NCBI RefSeq assembly: GCF_030247185.1
Contig: NC_080572.1
Location: 250,229,070-250,293,069, forward strand
Direction: 5' to 3'
Source: Malaya genurostris
Taxonomy: Eukaryota; Arthropoda; Insecta; Diptera; Culicidae
DNA length: 64,000 bases
Below the pieces are notes generated by a model. It saw only the letters and a program-made list of their open reading frames with translations, did no database searches and was not told the origin of the DNA. Made by a program: the position numbers and the translations under genes. Numbering within the stretch: position 1 is the stretch's first letter; every line of letters starts with the position of its first letter. This document shows, one piece after another, positions 44,982 to 56,744 of this stretch.

Positions 44982-47440
44982 ATGCCCTATGAAATAATAA
45001 ATTTGCTAAACTGGAACGCTTGCTCACTAAAGAGCAAGACTATCGAACTGAACGAGTTCCTTCACGAGAAGGAAATAGATATAGCCATCATCACGGAGAC
45101 ACACCTAAAACCAAACATCTCGGTGTATCTCCCAGAACATCGCATTCATCGGCTTGATAGGGCAACTTCTAGTGGAGGAGAAGTTGCCATCGCCATCAAG
45201 AGGAACATCAAGCACAAGATCCTACCAGCATTCAAACTGCGACTACTGGAGGCCGTCGGGGTGGAGATCCAGAGCACGAGAGGTCCCATCAACATCATTG
45301 CAGTATACTGTCCGAAGCAATCCAGCACCCGTGATGGTACTACTGCAATACTACACAATGATCCGTCAACGCTCACCCGACGGCAGGCCAAGTACATCAT
45401 CGGTGGTGACCTGAATGCGCGCCACGAAAGATGGGGCAACAGAAGGCGTAACCGGAACGGTGTCGTCCTCGCCGAACACCAGGAAGCAGGCCAGTACAAC
45501 ATCCTGGCACCGGATTCGAGACTGTCTAGATCGGGAGTCAATTCCGTTCTAGACATTTTCATCAGCAACATCAGCATAGACAACGTTCCGGCCGTCTTCA
45601 GTGAACTATCATCGGACCACTATCATGTGGTTTTGTCCTTCGGAACAGCACCAGTGTCATCACCAACCATTCGCAGATAGAACTACCATCGGGCAAACTG
45701 GCCACTTTTCCAGCAACTAGCCGAAGAGAACATCAATGTCGATATGCCACTGGACACTCTGGTGGAAATCGACACGGCCATTAGAAACATCGAGGATCAC
45801 GATCGCCAGAGAAACATCAGTACCAACAGTTCAGAGGGTGAGTACTTCTCTCCAAATTGACTGCACTACTAAAAAACCTTATTCGTCTCCGGAATATTTA
45901 CTGGAGACAGTATCAACGTATAGGTGGTCTTAATAAAAAGACCACCTACACCAACTTGACTAGGGTTATCCAGAGAAGGTTGGTGGAAATTAAAAACAAA
46001 AGTTTCGAACAAAAACTTCAACAAATCCTTCCCCATTCGAAACCGTTCTGGTCGATGGGAAAGGTGTTGAACAAAAAATCAAAACCAATCCCTCCACTGG
46101 TTCCGCCTGAGGGCGCAGATGAGGGAATCATTTTAGTAACACCTGCCGAGAAGGCTAACGAACTGGGGCGGCAGTTTGTTTGTTCACACAATCTGGGACT
46201 CAACATTGTTAGTCCACATGAAAGGGCCGTTGCCGATGGCGTGGCCGAGATTGAGCTATCAGACAGCTTTGTTCCAGAAGAAACAAGAGTTACTGCAGAT
46301 GAGTTGATGGCTTTGGGAAAAAGTCCAAAAACACAGGCCCCCGGTTTCGACAACATTTTCAACATCGAACTAAAGCAATTGAGTTTCCGCTCTTTTGACT
46401 TTATTGCAAAAATATTCAACCGGTGCTGGGACCTTGGCTACTTCCCTTCAATGTGAAAGTTAGCTAAAGTCATCCCAGTACTGAAACCGAGGAAAGATCC
46501 TTCCCTATCCAAAGGCTATCGACCCATCAGCTTACTCTCTGCCCTGTCTAAGCTGTTTGAGAAATCAATTCAAAGCCGAATCCTTGCATTCGCCGATCAA
46601 CATGGGGTCTTCCTGGAGGAACAGTTTGGGTTTCGGAAAGGAAGATCTACCATTCATCAACTCACGAGAGTAACCAACATCATTCGACGGAATAAATCGG
46701 TGTTCAAGTCGACAGCAATGGCGATTTTGGACATCGAAAAAGCGTTCGACAATGTGTGGCACAATGGACTGGTGTTCAAGCTGCATTGATATAATTTTTC
46801 GATGTATCCTATCAAGATCATCAAAAGTTACCTTTCAAATAGAGCTTTTCAGGTTTCTCTGCAAAATGTTCAATCGGACAAATTTTCCATCCCTGCAGGT
46901 GTGCCCCAAGGAAGTATCCTAGGTCCCATTCTGTATAACATTTTCACATCAGACATCCCACCTCTTCCGGGGGTGGTGTCTTGTCACAGTTTGCTGACGA
47001 TACGACCATCCTTTATGATGGACGAGTCGTCAGTATTCTGAAGAACAAACTGGAAAATTGTAATCAATGCGGCGAAAACTCAGGTCATCCTGTTTCTGCA
47101 TTCGAGATCGACTAGACTTGTTCCGTCTGACGAATGCAGAATTCGGTTCGGTGGCGCTGACGTGCAATGGTCCGACGAAGTGGTCTATCTAGGACTAACG
47201 TATGACAGACATCTGATCTTCAGGTCACATGTTGAAAAAATAATCACCAAATGTAACATACTCATCAGGTCACTGTACCCGTTGATATGTAGAACATCAA
47301 AACTGTGCCTGAAGAATCGGATGGCTGTCTACAAACAAATCATCTACCCCGCAATCGAATACGCAGTCACCGTTTGGCGGGGTTGTGCACGAACACACTT
47401 TTTAATGTATACTACAAGAAATTGAAAAATTCACATCGGT
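44982..47440 (+). pseudogene. Jockey-clade ORF2 (endonuclease and reverse transcriptase), inactivated
   Basis: The ATG at 44982 overlaps the ORF1 stop by 11 bases. The endonuclease is open to 45680 (NLLNWNACSLKS, IITETHLKPN, GGDLNARHERWG, SDHYHV). A TAG interrupts at 45678, a frameshift lies near 45855, and the linker and early reverse transcriptase run to a TGA at 46454 in place of a Trp codon. Then come LSKGYRPISLLSALSKLFEK, EEQFGFRKGRST, AILDIEKAFDNVWH and GVPQGSILGPILYN. FADD is present but in a shifted frame near 47000. The C-terminal part (EVVYLGLTYDRHL, YPAIEYAVTVWRG) ends near 47425. A segment is missing near 47050. Confidence 0.85.
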
Positions 47441-47898
47441 ACAAATTAATGTAAGAGAAAAAACTAAAGATGAAGAGCCATCAGGCTGAAACACTTGAAA
47501 TGTACTAAATTAATGTAAAACACATAAACTATTAAATAAACACAATTAACTGGTAAAAAAACCGGTAATAGTGAAGAAAAGCTCCAAAACCGACACTCAC
47601 TTCGCTTCCTCTGCAACGGTTTTCACAAATCATGACTCAAAATAAAGCTCTCAGTGTCGTACAAGAAGAAGAAAACACATTCACCTAGCACTTAGTGTTC
47701 TTTGTTCAATTTTTTATAGCGTGCAGGATTGCCACATTTAAAAATATATTAACTTGACATAGCTGTTTACAAATCAAAAAGGTGATGGTAGTTTGTATCA
47801 AAGAAAGTTTTTGATTTTATTCAAGTTTGAGAAAAATCTTGTCAGAACATAAGTAATACGAGAAAGACATAATTACACCACTAGGTGAATTAAAATAG

Positions 47899-48099
47899 GT
47901 TTTTTTTTGCATTTTCGCTTTTGCCATCATTTAATTATACCAAAACTCTGGACCAAGGGGGCTTTCTTTGCTCGCTGAATATCTTTCAGGAGATGGAGTT
48001 CAGCTAAACCAACGATGGGGGCGGCGCAAATCGACAAATCTCTTATTTTGCCCCGGGCGCCAAATTTCCTCGGTACGCCACTGTTTGGAACTATATTTG
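47899..48099. other. Short gap between repeats
   Basis: No gene was found. The G+C-rich GGGGGCGGCGC near 48016 lies in an otherwise A+T-rich stretch. Confidence 0.3.
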
Positions 48100-49085
48100 A
48101 GACCAGGATTCTAGCTGAATTATGAACCTGAATCCTAGCACTGAGCTCTGGACCTGGATTCTGATCCACACCTGAATTTTAGTTACAGAATTCCGGTCCA
48201 GGATTCCGTTTTCAAATTCGGATCCAGAATTCAGCTAAGAAATTCTGTTCCTGAATACAGATCCGGAATTTAGTTAAAAAATCTTCCGGATCATAATATC
48301 ATAGTTCATAGATTCAGTTACACTTCTAGATGTTGGAACCAAATTCTAGACTTGCATTCTGGTCAAGAACTCTGAACCTGGGCTCTAGAATGCAGTTTAG
48401 AACTTAATTATAGAAATACAGATTAATTTTGGATCTGAGTTTCAGAGTTCTTGGCTTTCGACCTGAAATACTTGAACTTCAGGTTCAGAATTCTGAACTT
48501 GAATTTTGAAACTGTTATCTAGATCTGACTTCCGGGAATTTTGAAACTAAAATCTGGTCTGAACCTATTTTTTTAGTTACAGATTTTAGTTTTCAAATTT
48601 TGATCCAAAACTCAGGCCTAGAATCAAGATTCTGATCTCGGATCCAGAATTCGATTCCAAAATCCCGAGTTGGCATCAAGTACTGATATTCGGTTTCAGT
48701 TCTAGAATTCTGGGCTTGGATTTTAAATGAGGAACTGAATTTCAGAACTGAACCCTAGAATTTGATTCTGGATCAGTATTCTGGTCTGAGCTGAACGAGT
48801 CATCTACGCAGACTAAAATGAATGAAGCATCAAATTTTCAACTTCTTCACTTATAAAGCGTTCTAGAAACCGTTAATTTCGAGTCATTTGAGTTTACAGA
48901 GTTTACAAATGAACTGAAAATGCTACAACAAATTGCTGGTCATATCTCTGATGATGTGGAGAAAAAAATATATTGATACGTCAAATAAAACAACAGATAT
49001 TCATGATAAAAAACTTGTCAGTCTCCCAAAGGGTAAGTTTTTTGAAGGCGTCTCATAGTAAAGTAAGTCTTGTTCACGTCAGAAT
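48100..49085 (+). repeat. Repeat T, copy 1: self-complementary hexamer block plus tail
   Basis: About 700 bp consist of loosely repeated words such as GAATTCTG, GGATCCAG, GAATTCAG and CTAGAATT, many of them palindromic, without a fixed period. A unique-looking tail follows (ATCTACGCAGACTAAAAT, then AGTAAAGTAAGTC). The same arrangement occurs inverted at 55640-56690. Confidence 0.7.
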
Positions 49086-49740
49086 TATGGAGGCTCTTGA
49101 AGGACATTAATTAAGTCACTTCGATGTTCTACAATATTGATGTCATTTCGTTCGATTGTATAATGCAGGAACAGCAAAATATTCTTCCGCCATTTCAATC
49201 TGTATCTGGAACTGAATTCTGAAAGTTTGTATCTGGAACTGAATTCTGAACCTGTATTCAGAAATAAGAAAGTAACACAGGTATAAAAGGTTTCGAAAAA
49301 GACAAACACGTTTCATGAGTTTTTCTCGTTCCCACTCGTTACCAAACATTCAAGAAAACTTTGAATTAGAATTATTTGGGGTAATGTCAAACAACCGAAA
49401 ATTCTATCAAAAATTGCTGATTATATTTTAGATGGACTTCAGCAAAAATTATGTTGATACGTTGGGTACAACAAGAGATATTCACAATCAAAAACTTATC
49501 ATTCTCCCAGAAGGTAAATTTTGAAAAGGCACTCCATATTGAAGTAAAACGTATTAACGTCAAAAGTGCTTTGAAAGCATACTGTCACCACAAACTTCTA
49601 GTATTTGTAGTGACTTCAGCATTTGGCGACTTTACTGTAAATTGCACGGAAAGTATTTTTTATGCAAAAACAATGAATTGTTGCTATATGTACAATTTCA
49701 CGGAATGATATTTATAATTTCGCAAGGTTAGAATCCATTA
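49086..49740. other. Gap with fragments of repeats S and T
   Basis: About 49440-49560 repeats the CACGATCAAAAACTTATCA..CTCCAGAGGGTAAATTTTGAAAAGGC-type tail of repeat S in diverged form. About 49200-49265 holds a short tandem duplication with GTATCTGGAACTGAATTCTG. No gene. Confidence 0.45.
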
Positions 49741-50968
49741 GGTTCTGTTGCCCAAACCCTCTCACCACGTTCATTTCAACAACAAAAGACTTCTTCCAAC
49801 ATGTCTGAGTCATCCGTGCGCTTCGCAATAAAACGAGGAGCTTTCTCCAGCAGCAAGTGCGCAAAGTAAATCATTTGGATTCTGTTTTGCACACACACCC
49901 GTGGCATCTGTCAATGCTCACTGAGTAAACTCTCTGTTTTTTCGAACCAGGCAATATTGACGTAGTGAGCGTGTGGTTTTAGTACAACTCAGTCGATCAA
50001 TATGCGCGGATCAAAATTTTCGATGTGATTTCGAAGTGCTCTGTTTACTTAGTATTTCTTCTTTGTTTCGGTAAGTTTTTGACAATATTTTATAGACATC
50101 GGTTAGAGTTCGAAAAGCTACTTCCAAAATTTGCTGTTTGTTTACCGAATCCTTCCTCTTTGCTAAACGAGATCAAAATATTGGGTTACTGATTCTTTGC
50201 AAGGTTCTTCCGATCAAGTGACAGTCACATAGCTGCACATAAAATGTCGTTGAATCAGTCAACGGTTGGTATTTTTAGAACCTCTCGCATACGGTATCAT
50301 GCTTGTGTTGATTTTGTTTGCAACCACCAGTGGTAGTGTTTGTGTGTTTCACAATTTTACTGTACAGAGAATGTATTAGTGAAGTTCGGTGTGGGAAGAA
50401 GAACCAGTATCAAAACAGAGCACACAGTAGGTAAGGTGAGCGAAAGAGCATGTGCAGTTTATATACAAACATGTTTACGTCGTCATTGTCAAGACAACAG
50501 AAGCGTTCGAGAACGGTCCGGTGGCCTGTTGTTGACAGTGAGTTCAGTTTTCGTTTCTGTTTGTACTTATTATCAGGGATCGGATAAGATCAGAGTAAAT
50601 CCATCTCGACAATGAAGTTCAATGCAAAATTGTTAATTTTTATTAACACGGTTTCAATGCATTCTACTATCGAAAGTTTACCTTTAGAGGAAAAAGGTTT
50701 TTTTAGAGACAGTCGTGCAGTTCGCATGCCCGGCGTTTATCACACGCTATTTTCACTCACTGCCTCCGGCACGCAACGACTCATAGAGTAGTGAGTGTTT
50801 TGTTTACATTTGCCAAACTCGAGAATGTGAAAATCGCTCTCGCTCACTTTGACAGCCAATGCTACCAACCGAATATCACAGAAAGTCGTGAGTTTCGTGC
50901 GTGAACACTTTTCGTTCTGGTGTAGGAATCGTCGAGCCAAAAAACAAAAAAAAAACAATCGAGTGAAA
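49741..50968 (+). promoter_or_regulatory. Presumed 5' region of the small membrane-protein gene
   Basis: This is not repeated in the window and less A+T-rich than its surroundings. It holds an initiator-like TCAGTC at 49989 and candidate splice donors CG|GTAAGT (50070/50071) and AG|GTAAGG (near 50431), so 5' untranslated exons are possible. A short upstream frame starts at ATG 50859. Where transcription begins cannot be told from sequence. Confidence 0.35.
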
Positions 50969-51459
50969 ATGACTTCCAGCCGGCTTCACAGGGTATTTTT
51001 GTATAGTTTTGCCATTTGTTTATTCGTTACCTTTGTAACGATCGCCGCTAAATTGTTCCCGATAGCGAATCTACCTACAAGTAAGCATTATGAACGTTGC
51101 AAATCGATGGAACAGAAATTTATTGAATTGTTTTTCTTCCACCAAAACGATTAGGTACAAATATTATCATTATTGGCACATGTCTGGCTAACTTGATTTC
51201 CGTGGTCGCGTTGATAGTTGGAATATTGCTGGTAAGAGATTGAGTCTAAATGGATGTAAGGAAACTATCCTATTTGGTATTTGCATTTTGTACCTTCCAG
51301 AGACGGCCCGTTCTGGTGAAAGCTGTTAAAATATTTAGTTACGTACAGCTGGGTGCTATTTTCATCCTGATCTGTCTGGCTCTGTTCTTATTGTATGTGG
51401 TCCGGGTGGATGTTCAACATTACGACGAAAAACAAACACAGCAACAAGAGGAACTGTGA
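50969..51459 (+). CDS. Small multi-pass membrane protein, three exons (paralogue A)
   Basis: I do not recognise the family. Exons are 50969-51080, 51155-51231 and 51301-51459 (115 codons). Introns of 74 and 69 nt have GT/AG ends (ACAA|GTAAGC..GATTAG and GCTG|GTAAGA..TTCCAG) in phases 1 and 0. The start ATG has the context GTGAAAATGA. Hydrophobic segments at residues about 8-27, 41-62 and 72-95 would cross the membrane, and the C-terminus is polar and Gln-rich (KQTQQQEEL). Exon 3 starts with Arg-Arg-Pro, exactly as in the gene at 62719, and shared residues include ANxxxxVxLIVG. The stop comes before the fourth hydrophobic segment seen in that gene. Possible polyA signal ATTAAA at 51583. Confidence 0.75.
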
Positions 51460-51780
51460 TTTCGCCATTTTGGTGTCATCGTTTTAGCCGCTAGCAGCCG
51501 GTTGCGACGGCGGAACCGGTGCTGCTGCCGGCAGTGATTGTTTATTACACGACGGGGGAATAACTGTGTCTGTTAACGAAAGATTAAAGAAGTGCTAAAG
51601 ATATTAAACCGATGTGTTTTTCTTCTGTTTCCATGCAGCAGCGGCAATAGAGTTTACGTGAACGCGTATGACCTCTTGCTTTCCCGTCTTCTTCAGGACG
51701 GAATAACCTTAAACTAATTGAATGTCGTTACAAAAAGGAAAAAGAAACAAACGTAGTTCAAATTATTAATAACTGATTGT
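51460..51780 (+). other. 3' UTR of the small membrane-protein gene
   Basis: This is non-repetitive, G+C-rich around 51490-51540, with ATTAAA at 51583-51588 as the likely polyadenylation signal. A high-copy repeat starts soon after. Confidence 0.5.
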
Positions 51781-53290
51781 CTCTCTGGTCTGTCTTTCTC
51801 ATATAGAGAAAGGCTACGCAATTTTGTGAAAACCGATTTTAAAACCAAGACCTGGAGGGCCCAGTGTCATATACTATATGACTAAGTTCGTCGAGAATTT
51901 CTCGGAAATGGTTGGACCGATTTCTACAAACTTATATCGTTTTCGATTGATGCCAAACCTTACCCAGTTTCCACACTAACTGCTGTCGAACCATTTGTTT
52001 GAAGCTAGTTTCAACGTTGTTGAACTGAAAATCGAGTCAGTTTCGAACCAGGTTTTATATCAGGTTTACTAAAACCCCCGTGGCTAAGTGCGAACCCAAC
52101 ACAATTTCGTAAAAAGTGTTCGGTTAATGAATTTACCCTGGGTAAGTTTCAATTTTCTCAAGCGGAAAATTCATTAGATTCAAATAGTTGATCTCTTGGT
52201 ACCATAGCTATTTTATCCGGATCGAAAAAATGCGCTCAATTTTCTTAGAGATCGTTTAACCGATATTGTTAAACCTATATTCAAATGAAGGGAAGTGTAG
52301 TTTCATAGCCTGTTTTTGAATTTTATTCGAATCCGGATTCCTGTTCCAGAGTTACAGGGTAAAATGTAGATAACAAATGAAAAAAAAATCACTCGATTTT
52401 CTCAGAGACCGCTGAACCAATTTTCACAAGCTTAGACTCGTATGGTCTTACAAACCCATAGCATTTTGTCAAATTTTATCCGGATACGACTTCCGGTATT
52501 AAAATTTCCAATTCTAATGCGCGTGCCTATTCATAACTGTTTGGTTGATGTCCAAGTACACTGATTTCTGGTAAACCGAATCTCAGTTTCCGATTCCGGT
52601 ATTACAGGAAAAGTGATCGTATGCTCCTAATCGGAAACCACTCCAATTTATCAGAAACGACTGAATCAATTTTTAATAACTTAGCTTCAAATGAAAAACA
52701 TTTTGGTCCCTTAAGTTGTTGGCAAATTTTGTCACGATCTGGCTTCCGGTTCCGGAATGACCGGGTGTAATGTGTTTGAAATTGCAACCCGTTGTTTAGA
52801 GCGACGATGCAAAAAACGGAAAAATTCTGCTAAGTTTGGCTCCATACCTTTTTTAATTTGTGGGAGCTGTTAGCTGGTGGCCAACCGTACCGATTTTGGT
52901 TATTCGGACTCCGGAAGTATCTGAAATTGTGGTCAAAAACTAAAAAAAACGGAAGTCACATCATTTTCCCACAGACGGATGAATCGGTTTTCACAAACTG
53001 ATATTCAAATGACAGGTCCTTATCGTCCCTTCGGTTACTATTAAATTTTATCCGGATCCGACTGCCGGTTCCGGAACTACAGAGTAAAGTATGTATAAAA
53101 ACGAAAAACGAACGGGAAATTTGGCTCAAACCCCTTTAAAGTTGGAAAGGCTGTGCTAATTTAAGCCAAATAAACTTTTTGATATTTTTTAAAATTTCAA
53201 GGAAAGTTGTTTAAAGAATCTAAAGAAGTAGTATATATGAAAACATGAGTGAAATGAAAAAGGCATAATTACACCACTAGGTTGATAAAA
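51781..53290 (-). repeat. High-copy repeat, inverted, at least one full and one partial copy
   Basis: It opens with TTTCTCATATAGAGAAAGGC near 51797 and CCTGGAGGGCCCAGTGTCAT near 51852, the complement of the family end. It closes with TTACACCACTAGGTTGATAA near 53269, the complement of the family start. The interior repeats CCGGTTCCGGAAC and TTTTCACAAACT phrases several times, so the stretch is a compound of related units. Confidence 0.7.
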
Positions 53291-53408
53291 ACATGTTTTT
53301 GGGAAAAAATTGCGTTTCATACTAAGCAGATTGTGATTTGGTAAATTTTACTAAACCGTCATTGAAAAATACAAAAACCTGTTTCAATTCATCTAGTATT
53401 GTAAGCAA

Positions 53409-53990
53409 GGATGGCTTTTATCGTATCAAAGAACACTCACTAGCAACTCTTCACACGATTCAATCAGTGCCATCAAAGAAAGACGGATATCATCACAGCA
53501 ACAAAAATCCGGCATGGCTCATTTAACATAGAATAGACACCAGTGCGAGAGCGAATTTCTCTCGATGACATTTCTGAGAATCAAAGGTTAGCACGCTGCT
53601 GTGGGAATTCTCTCTAAAGCAACAAACGGTCGATGTATAAGTTGTGTCTATGAACATGTATGTGAAAGCTTCACACAAGGGTTTTGAAATATTGCAACCT
53701 AGTATGAGAATCATCAAGTTGAATCATCGATTCGATTTTCTGCGATAATTGCCAACTTGCGATTCTCTCTTGGGAAATTCAACACAGCAACGATCATTAT
53801 CAGACTGTAATTTTTTTAAGGGCCGTGAGCCACTCAGAGTATGAAGTGGAGCGAAGAAATGTAGGAAAATTTTCTCACGGTTCATGTATTGAGAGACACG
53901 ATTTCTTGTAGCATCTTCTACCGGATTGAAAATGTTGTATACAATATAGATAAATATCGAGCAGCTTCTGTCAAATTTTCGGCAATCATC
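53409..53990 (+). repeat. Dispersed repeat R, copy 2, uninterrupted
   Basis: This matches 20804-21431 plus 22838-22876. Near 53950 it shows the empty target site of the TA-flanked element at 21432-22837. It lacks about 95 bases present in copy 1. Confidence 0.8.
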
Positions 53991-54169
53991 AACACTGGAT
54001 GTAAGGACGCCTTTATCATATCAATCATATGCTCACATATAATATTGTGGTATTCTATTCAAAATATTTTTCTTCGATTTTTTAATGAAACCAGGAATTG
54101 TTTGTGCACTAACTAATATAACCTACAGAAACAGTTCTCTGATCGGTTAGACCATCCATGAACAAGTAG

Positions 54170-54985
54170 GTTCCAATATTATGGGTACTTACGGCAGCGG
54201 AACCCGAGAACCGGTATACTCGAAGTCGGTTCGTATTGCCATCAACTAACATGGCGTACTAACTCTGCTAGTTTTTATTCAAATTCAAAAGATTTCATAC
54301 GATTTTGACATCGTACTCTAAACGACGGTGTAAATTTTCTGTTGAATCCGAAAAGATGCAGTATTTTTGGTAGGTTCGTTAGACCTTTCATTTGAACCTA
54401 AGATAGGGAACATCGGTTCTGCAATCTCTGATAAAAGTTAATGAGATTGATTTTTGAGTATATGACTATTATCTCCCGTCGCTAATCGAAAACCGGGAAT
54501 CAGGATAGCCTTAATCGAATCGTTTGGCTGCTTACTGATAATGGCAACAGATTGGTTTTTAACACACTTTACCTTAAAATTTCTGAACCGGAAGTCGAAT
54601 CCGGATGAAATTCAGAAATTCTGTGTGGGTCCACAAAACCTTTGATTTGAATGGCCCCTCTCGAAATCGAACACTTTTATTTACTTGTTTGATACATATT
54701 ATAAAACTTTGTTGAAACCTGTTTCGATCTACCTACTGGTGAAATGATGTCTTTCTAACTACTGCTAATATAAGCAATTAAGGCAAGTTTTATTCTAGTA
54801 TTTTTGACTAAAAAGCCCCATATTTCAGAACAGTATTGGACACAGTTCCAAAAAGTTTTTACGAAACTTGCATCGTCACCTCAAATGATAGTTAGAAATT
54901 TATTTAACACTCGGCCCTCCTAACTACGGTTTTAAAGTCGGGCTACGCAGTGATCGCATAATCCTTCTCTATGAGAGAAACAAAC
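54170..54985 (+). repeat. High-copy repeat, two partial copies
   Basis: Family phrases CCTTTCATTTGAAC (near 54390) and GAACCGGAAGTCGAATCCGG (near 54583) are followed by a new start at about 54722 (GATCTACCTACTGGTGAAAT) and an end near 54980 with CGGCCCTCC and TATGAGAGAAA. Confidence 0.65.
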
Positions 54986-55320
54986 TGATTTTAATTCTTT
55001 AAAAACATTTTTGTGAGGCAAAAGTTTGATGAATATTTTCCTTCAGATTACACCGTAGTGGTTTCGATTCTGCAGATAAAAAAGTTATCCTGCTGATAAG
55101 TGGTGCACATGCATACTCAGGACTAAAAAACGAACGCGAGCACACTTCGGAAGCATTTTCTGTTATGGTGATTAGGTTGGACTTTTAGTTTCTGTTGGAA
55201 GCTGCTGACGAAACCAGGATCAATTATTATGCACCAGAGAACAAAAAGATTACCCGATAACGGACTGTCGGCACGAGTGCTCCGAAGCGGTCTAGGTAGA
55301 CTGAATGGGGCGGAAAGTAG
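54986..55320. other. Gap, no gene recognised
   Basis: Short frames only; not obviously repeated. Confidence 0.3.
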
Positions 55321-55455
55321 GGATGTCCGATACCGAGTCGATACTTTGAAGTATCGATACTTTCTTTCAAGTATTGGGTATTTTTGGTATCGACATTACA
55401 TCAGAGCGATACTGTTAGTATCGATACTTTTGGTCTTGATACTTACAGTATCGCA
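55321..55455. repeat. Cluster of GTATCGATAC palindromes
   Basis: The 10-base palindrome GTATCGATAC occurs exactly at 55351 and 55418, surrounded by five or more near copies (CGATAC, GTATCG). A related set lies at 57258-57325. The core TATCGATA equals the DRE-type motif of insect promoters, but the array looks like a decayed repeat. Confidence 0.6.
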
Positions 55456-55544
55456 ACAGATTGAAGTCAATCCCCATTACTACGAAATATTTGTTTTGTT
55501 TCAATTATAGAGGCTTTAACCTTAAAGTCATTTGCACTTCGGGT

Positions 55545-55635
55545 CAGAAAAACTTTCTAACCCTATGTGCGGGGTTGAGAATCGAACCCAGGTGGGCTGA
55601 GTAAAAGGCATCGACTAACCCCGTCACCGATGGAA
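55545..55635 (-). repeat. Degenerate tRNA-like fragment
   Basis: On the minus strand, a B-box-like GGGTTCGATTCTC lies next to CACCTG. An A-box-like element is not clear. It is probably a SINE remnant. Confidence 0.35.
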
Positions 55636-55639
55636 CATT

Positions 55640-56690
55640 TTTTGACGTGAATACGTCTTACTTTACTATACGGCGCCTTTTCAAAATTTACCCTCTGGAA
55701 GAGTGGTTTTTATCGTGGATATTTCTGTGTTATATTCAACGTATCATCATAATTTTTTTACACGTCATCGAAAATATGATCAGCAATTTGTGATACAATT
55801 TTCTGTAATATAACCACAAATAACTCGAAATTAAAATTTCATATAAGTGAAAAAGATAAAAATTTGATGCTTCTTTTATTCTAGTCTGCGTAGTTGTTTC
55901 ATTCAGTTCAGATCGGAGTCCAGGTCATGAATCCAATTCTAGAGTTCAGTTCTGAAATTTGGTTTCAAAATCCAAGACCAGATTTTATTTTTCATTTTCA
56001 TAATCCAGATCTATTATTTAGTTCCTAGTCCGGAATCCAGGGCCAGAATTAAAATCTAGAATTCTGGAACTTGGACCAAATTTAAGAATTTTATTCTAAG
56101 CCTGGTTTATGGATCCGAAATCTGGGACATAGATCAGGATCTTGGTTCTAGTCCTTGGTTCTAGACTTTGGAGTTAAAATTTGGAAAAGAAATTTTTGGA
56201 CTTGAATATGAATTTTGAAATAGAATTCTGGATTTGAAAATGAGGCTCAGACCAGAATACAATTGCAAAACTTCTATCCAGAATTCAGACTTATAATTCA
56301 AGTTCAGAATTCTGAAATTGAATTCTGAATCTTAAGATCTGGAACTGCAGCCCGAAAATCTGGATCAAATTCTGTTCTAAAACTAAGCTTTATTTCCAGA
56401 ATTCTTTTCTAAAATGCTTTCCAGAACCAGGTGTCAGTTATAGAATGCTGGTTTAGAATTAGGATCCAAAACTCACTTTTACAATTCTAGTGTAACTGAG
56501 TTCAGAGACTAGATTCTGAAGATTTCTGAACTATATTCTGAATCTGGATTATACAACTCAGTTTCGAAGATAAACTCTGGATCCGATTTTGAAAATTATC
56601 TCAAATTTAGTTACAGATCACAGCTTCAGTGATGAGTTCAACAATATAGATTCAGAATTCAATTCTTCAGAATTCAGTCCCAGGGTCTAT
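55640..56690 (-). repeat. Repeat T, copy 2, inverted
   Basis: Its complement has the same order as 48100-49085: a block of degenerate palindromic words (GAATTC, GGATCC, TCTAGA, AGATCT and relatives), then CTACGCAGACTAGAATAAA, then a tail with AGTAAAGTAAGACGTATTCA. The two copies face each other about 6.5 kb apart, with the small membrane-protein gene between them. Confidence 0.7.
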
Positions 56691-56744
56691 CCGGTTATGT
56701 TTCTGACATAACCCACCTCTCTTTTTTTTTCTTCGACTTCGATG

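Larger units (their letters stand above)
36901..44992 (+). pseudogene. Jockey-clade ORF1, split by an I element
   Basis: The ATG at 36901 begins a basic N-terminus; a frameshift near 36950-36970 moves on to SSAKKLLGNNPYALLPE and FYVKGFPPTLRSDFNT at 37110. After the I element the frame resumes with LISKGLQATIRLCSNGYKIV and the Jockey-type motif NKPMKVVLRGLP, ending at 44668. The zinc-knuckle region expected next is missing by deletion. The C-terminal part is still open from ATG 44744 (FPPLPG motif, then LFTAEQLFTIFETM) to TGA 44992. The product would have been the RNA-binding gag-like protein. Confidence 0.8.
36777..47560 (+). mobile_element. Jockey-clade non-LTR retrotransposon, defective
   Basis: The exact target duplication ACCGGTAATAGTGA occurs at 36763-36776 and 47561-47574. 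Between the two copies lie a 5' UTR (36777-36900), ORF1 pieces, ORF2 pieces and a 3' tail ending GGTAAAAAA. A second I-clade element (37111-44388) sits within its ORF1. Without that, the Jockey is about 3.5 kb, shorter than a full element because of internal deletions in ORF1 and ORF2. Confidence 0.85.
36296..47898 (-). repeat. High-copy repeat split by the Jockey-clade element
   Basis: Bases 36296-36776 and 47561-47898 are the two halves of one inverted copy of the high-copy repeat. The right half closes with ACACCACTAGGTGAATTAAA, the complement of its usual start. The 14 bases at the break are duplicated by the Jockey insertion. Confidence 0.7.

Noticed and set aside
45146..45583. 145-codon minus-strand frame
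   Set aside because: Antisense shadow of the Jockey endonuclease.
48100..49085. CRISPR-like or regular satellite array
   Set aside because: The words have no constant period or spacer and drift continuously; the organism is eukaryotic.
49980..50070. Possible coding exon with a hydrophobic frame ending at GTAAGT 50071
   Set aside because: The hydrophobic frame has no ATG, and the ATG present in the stretch stops after eight codons. An untranslated exon remains possible.
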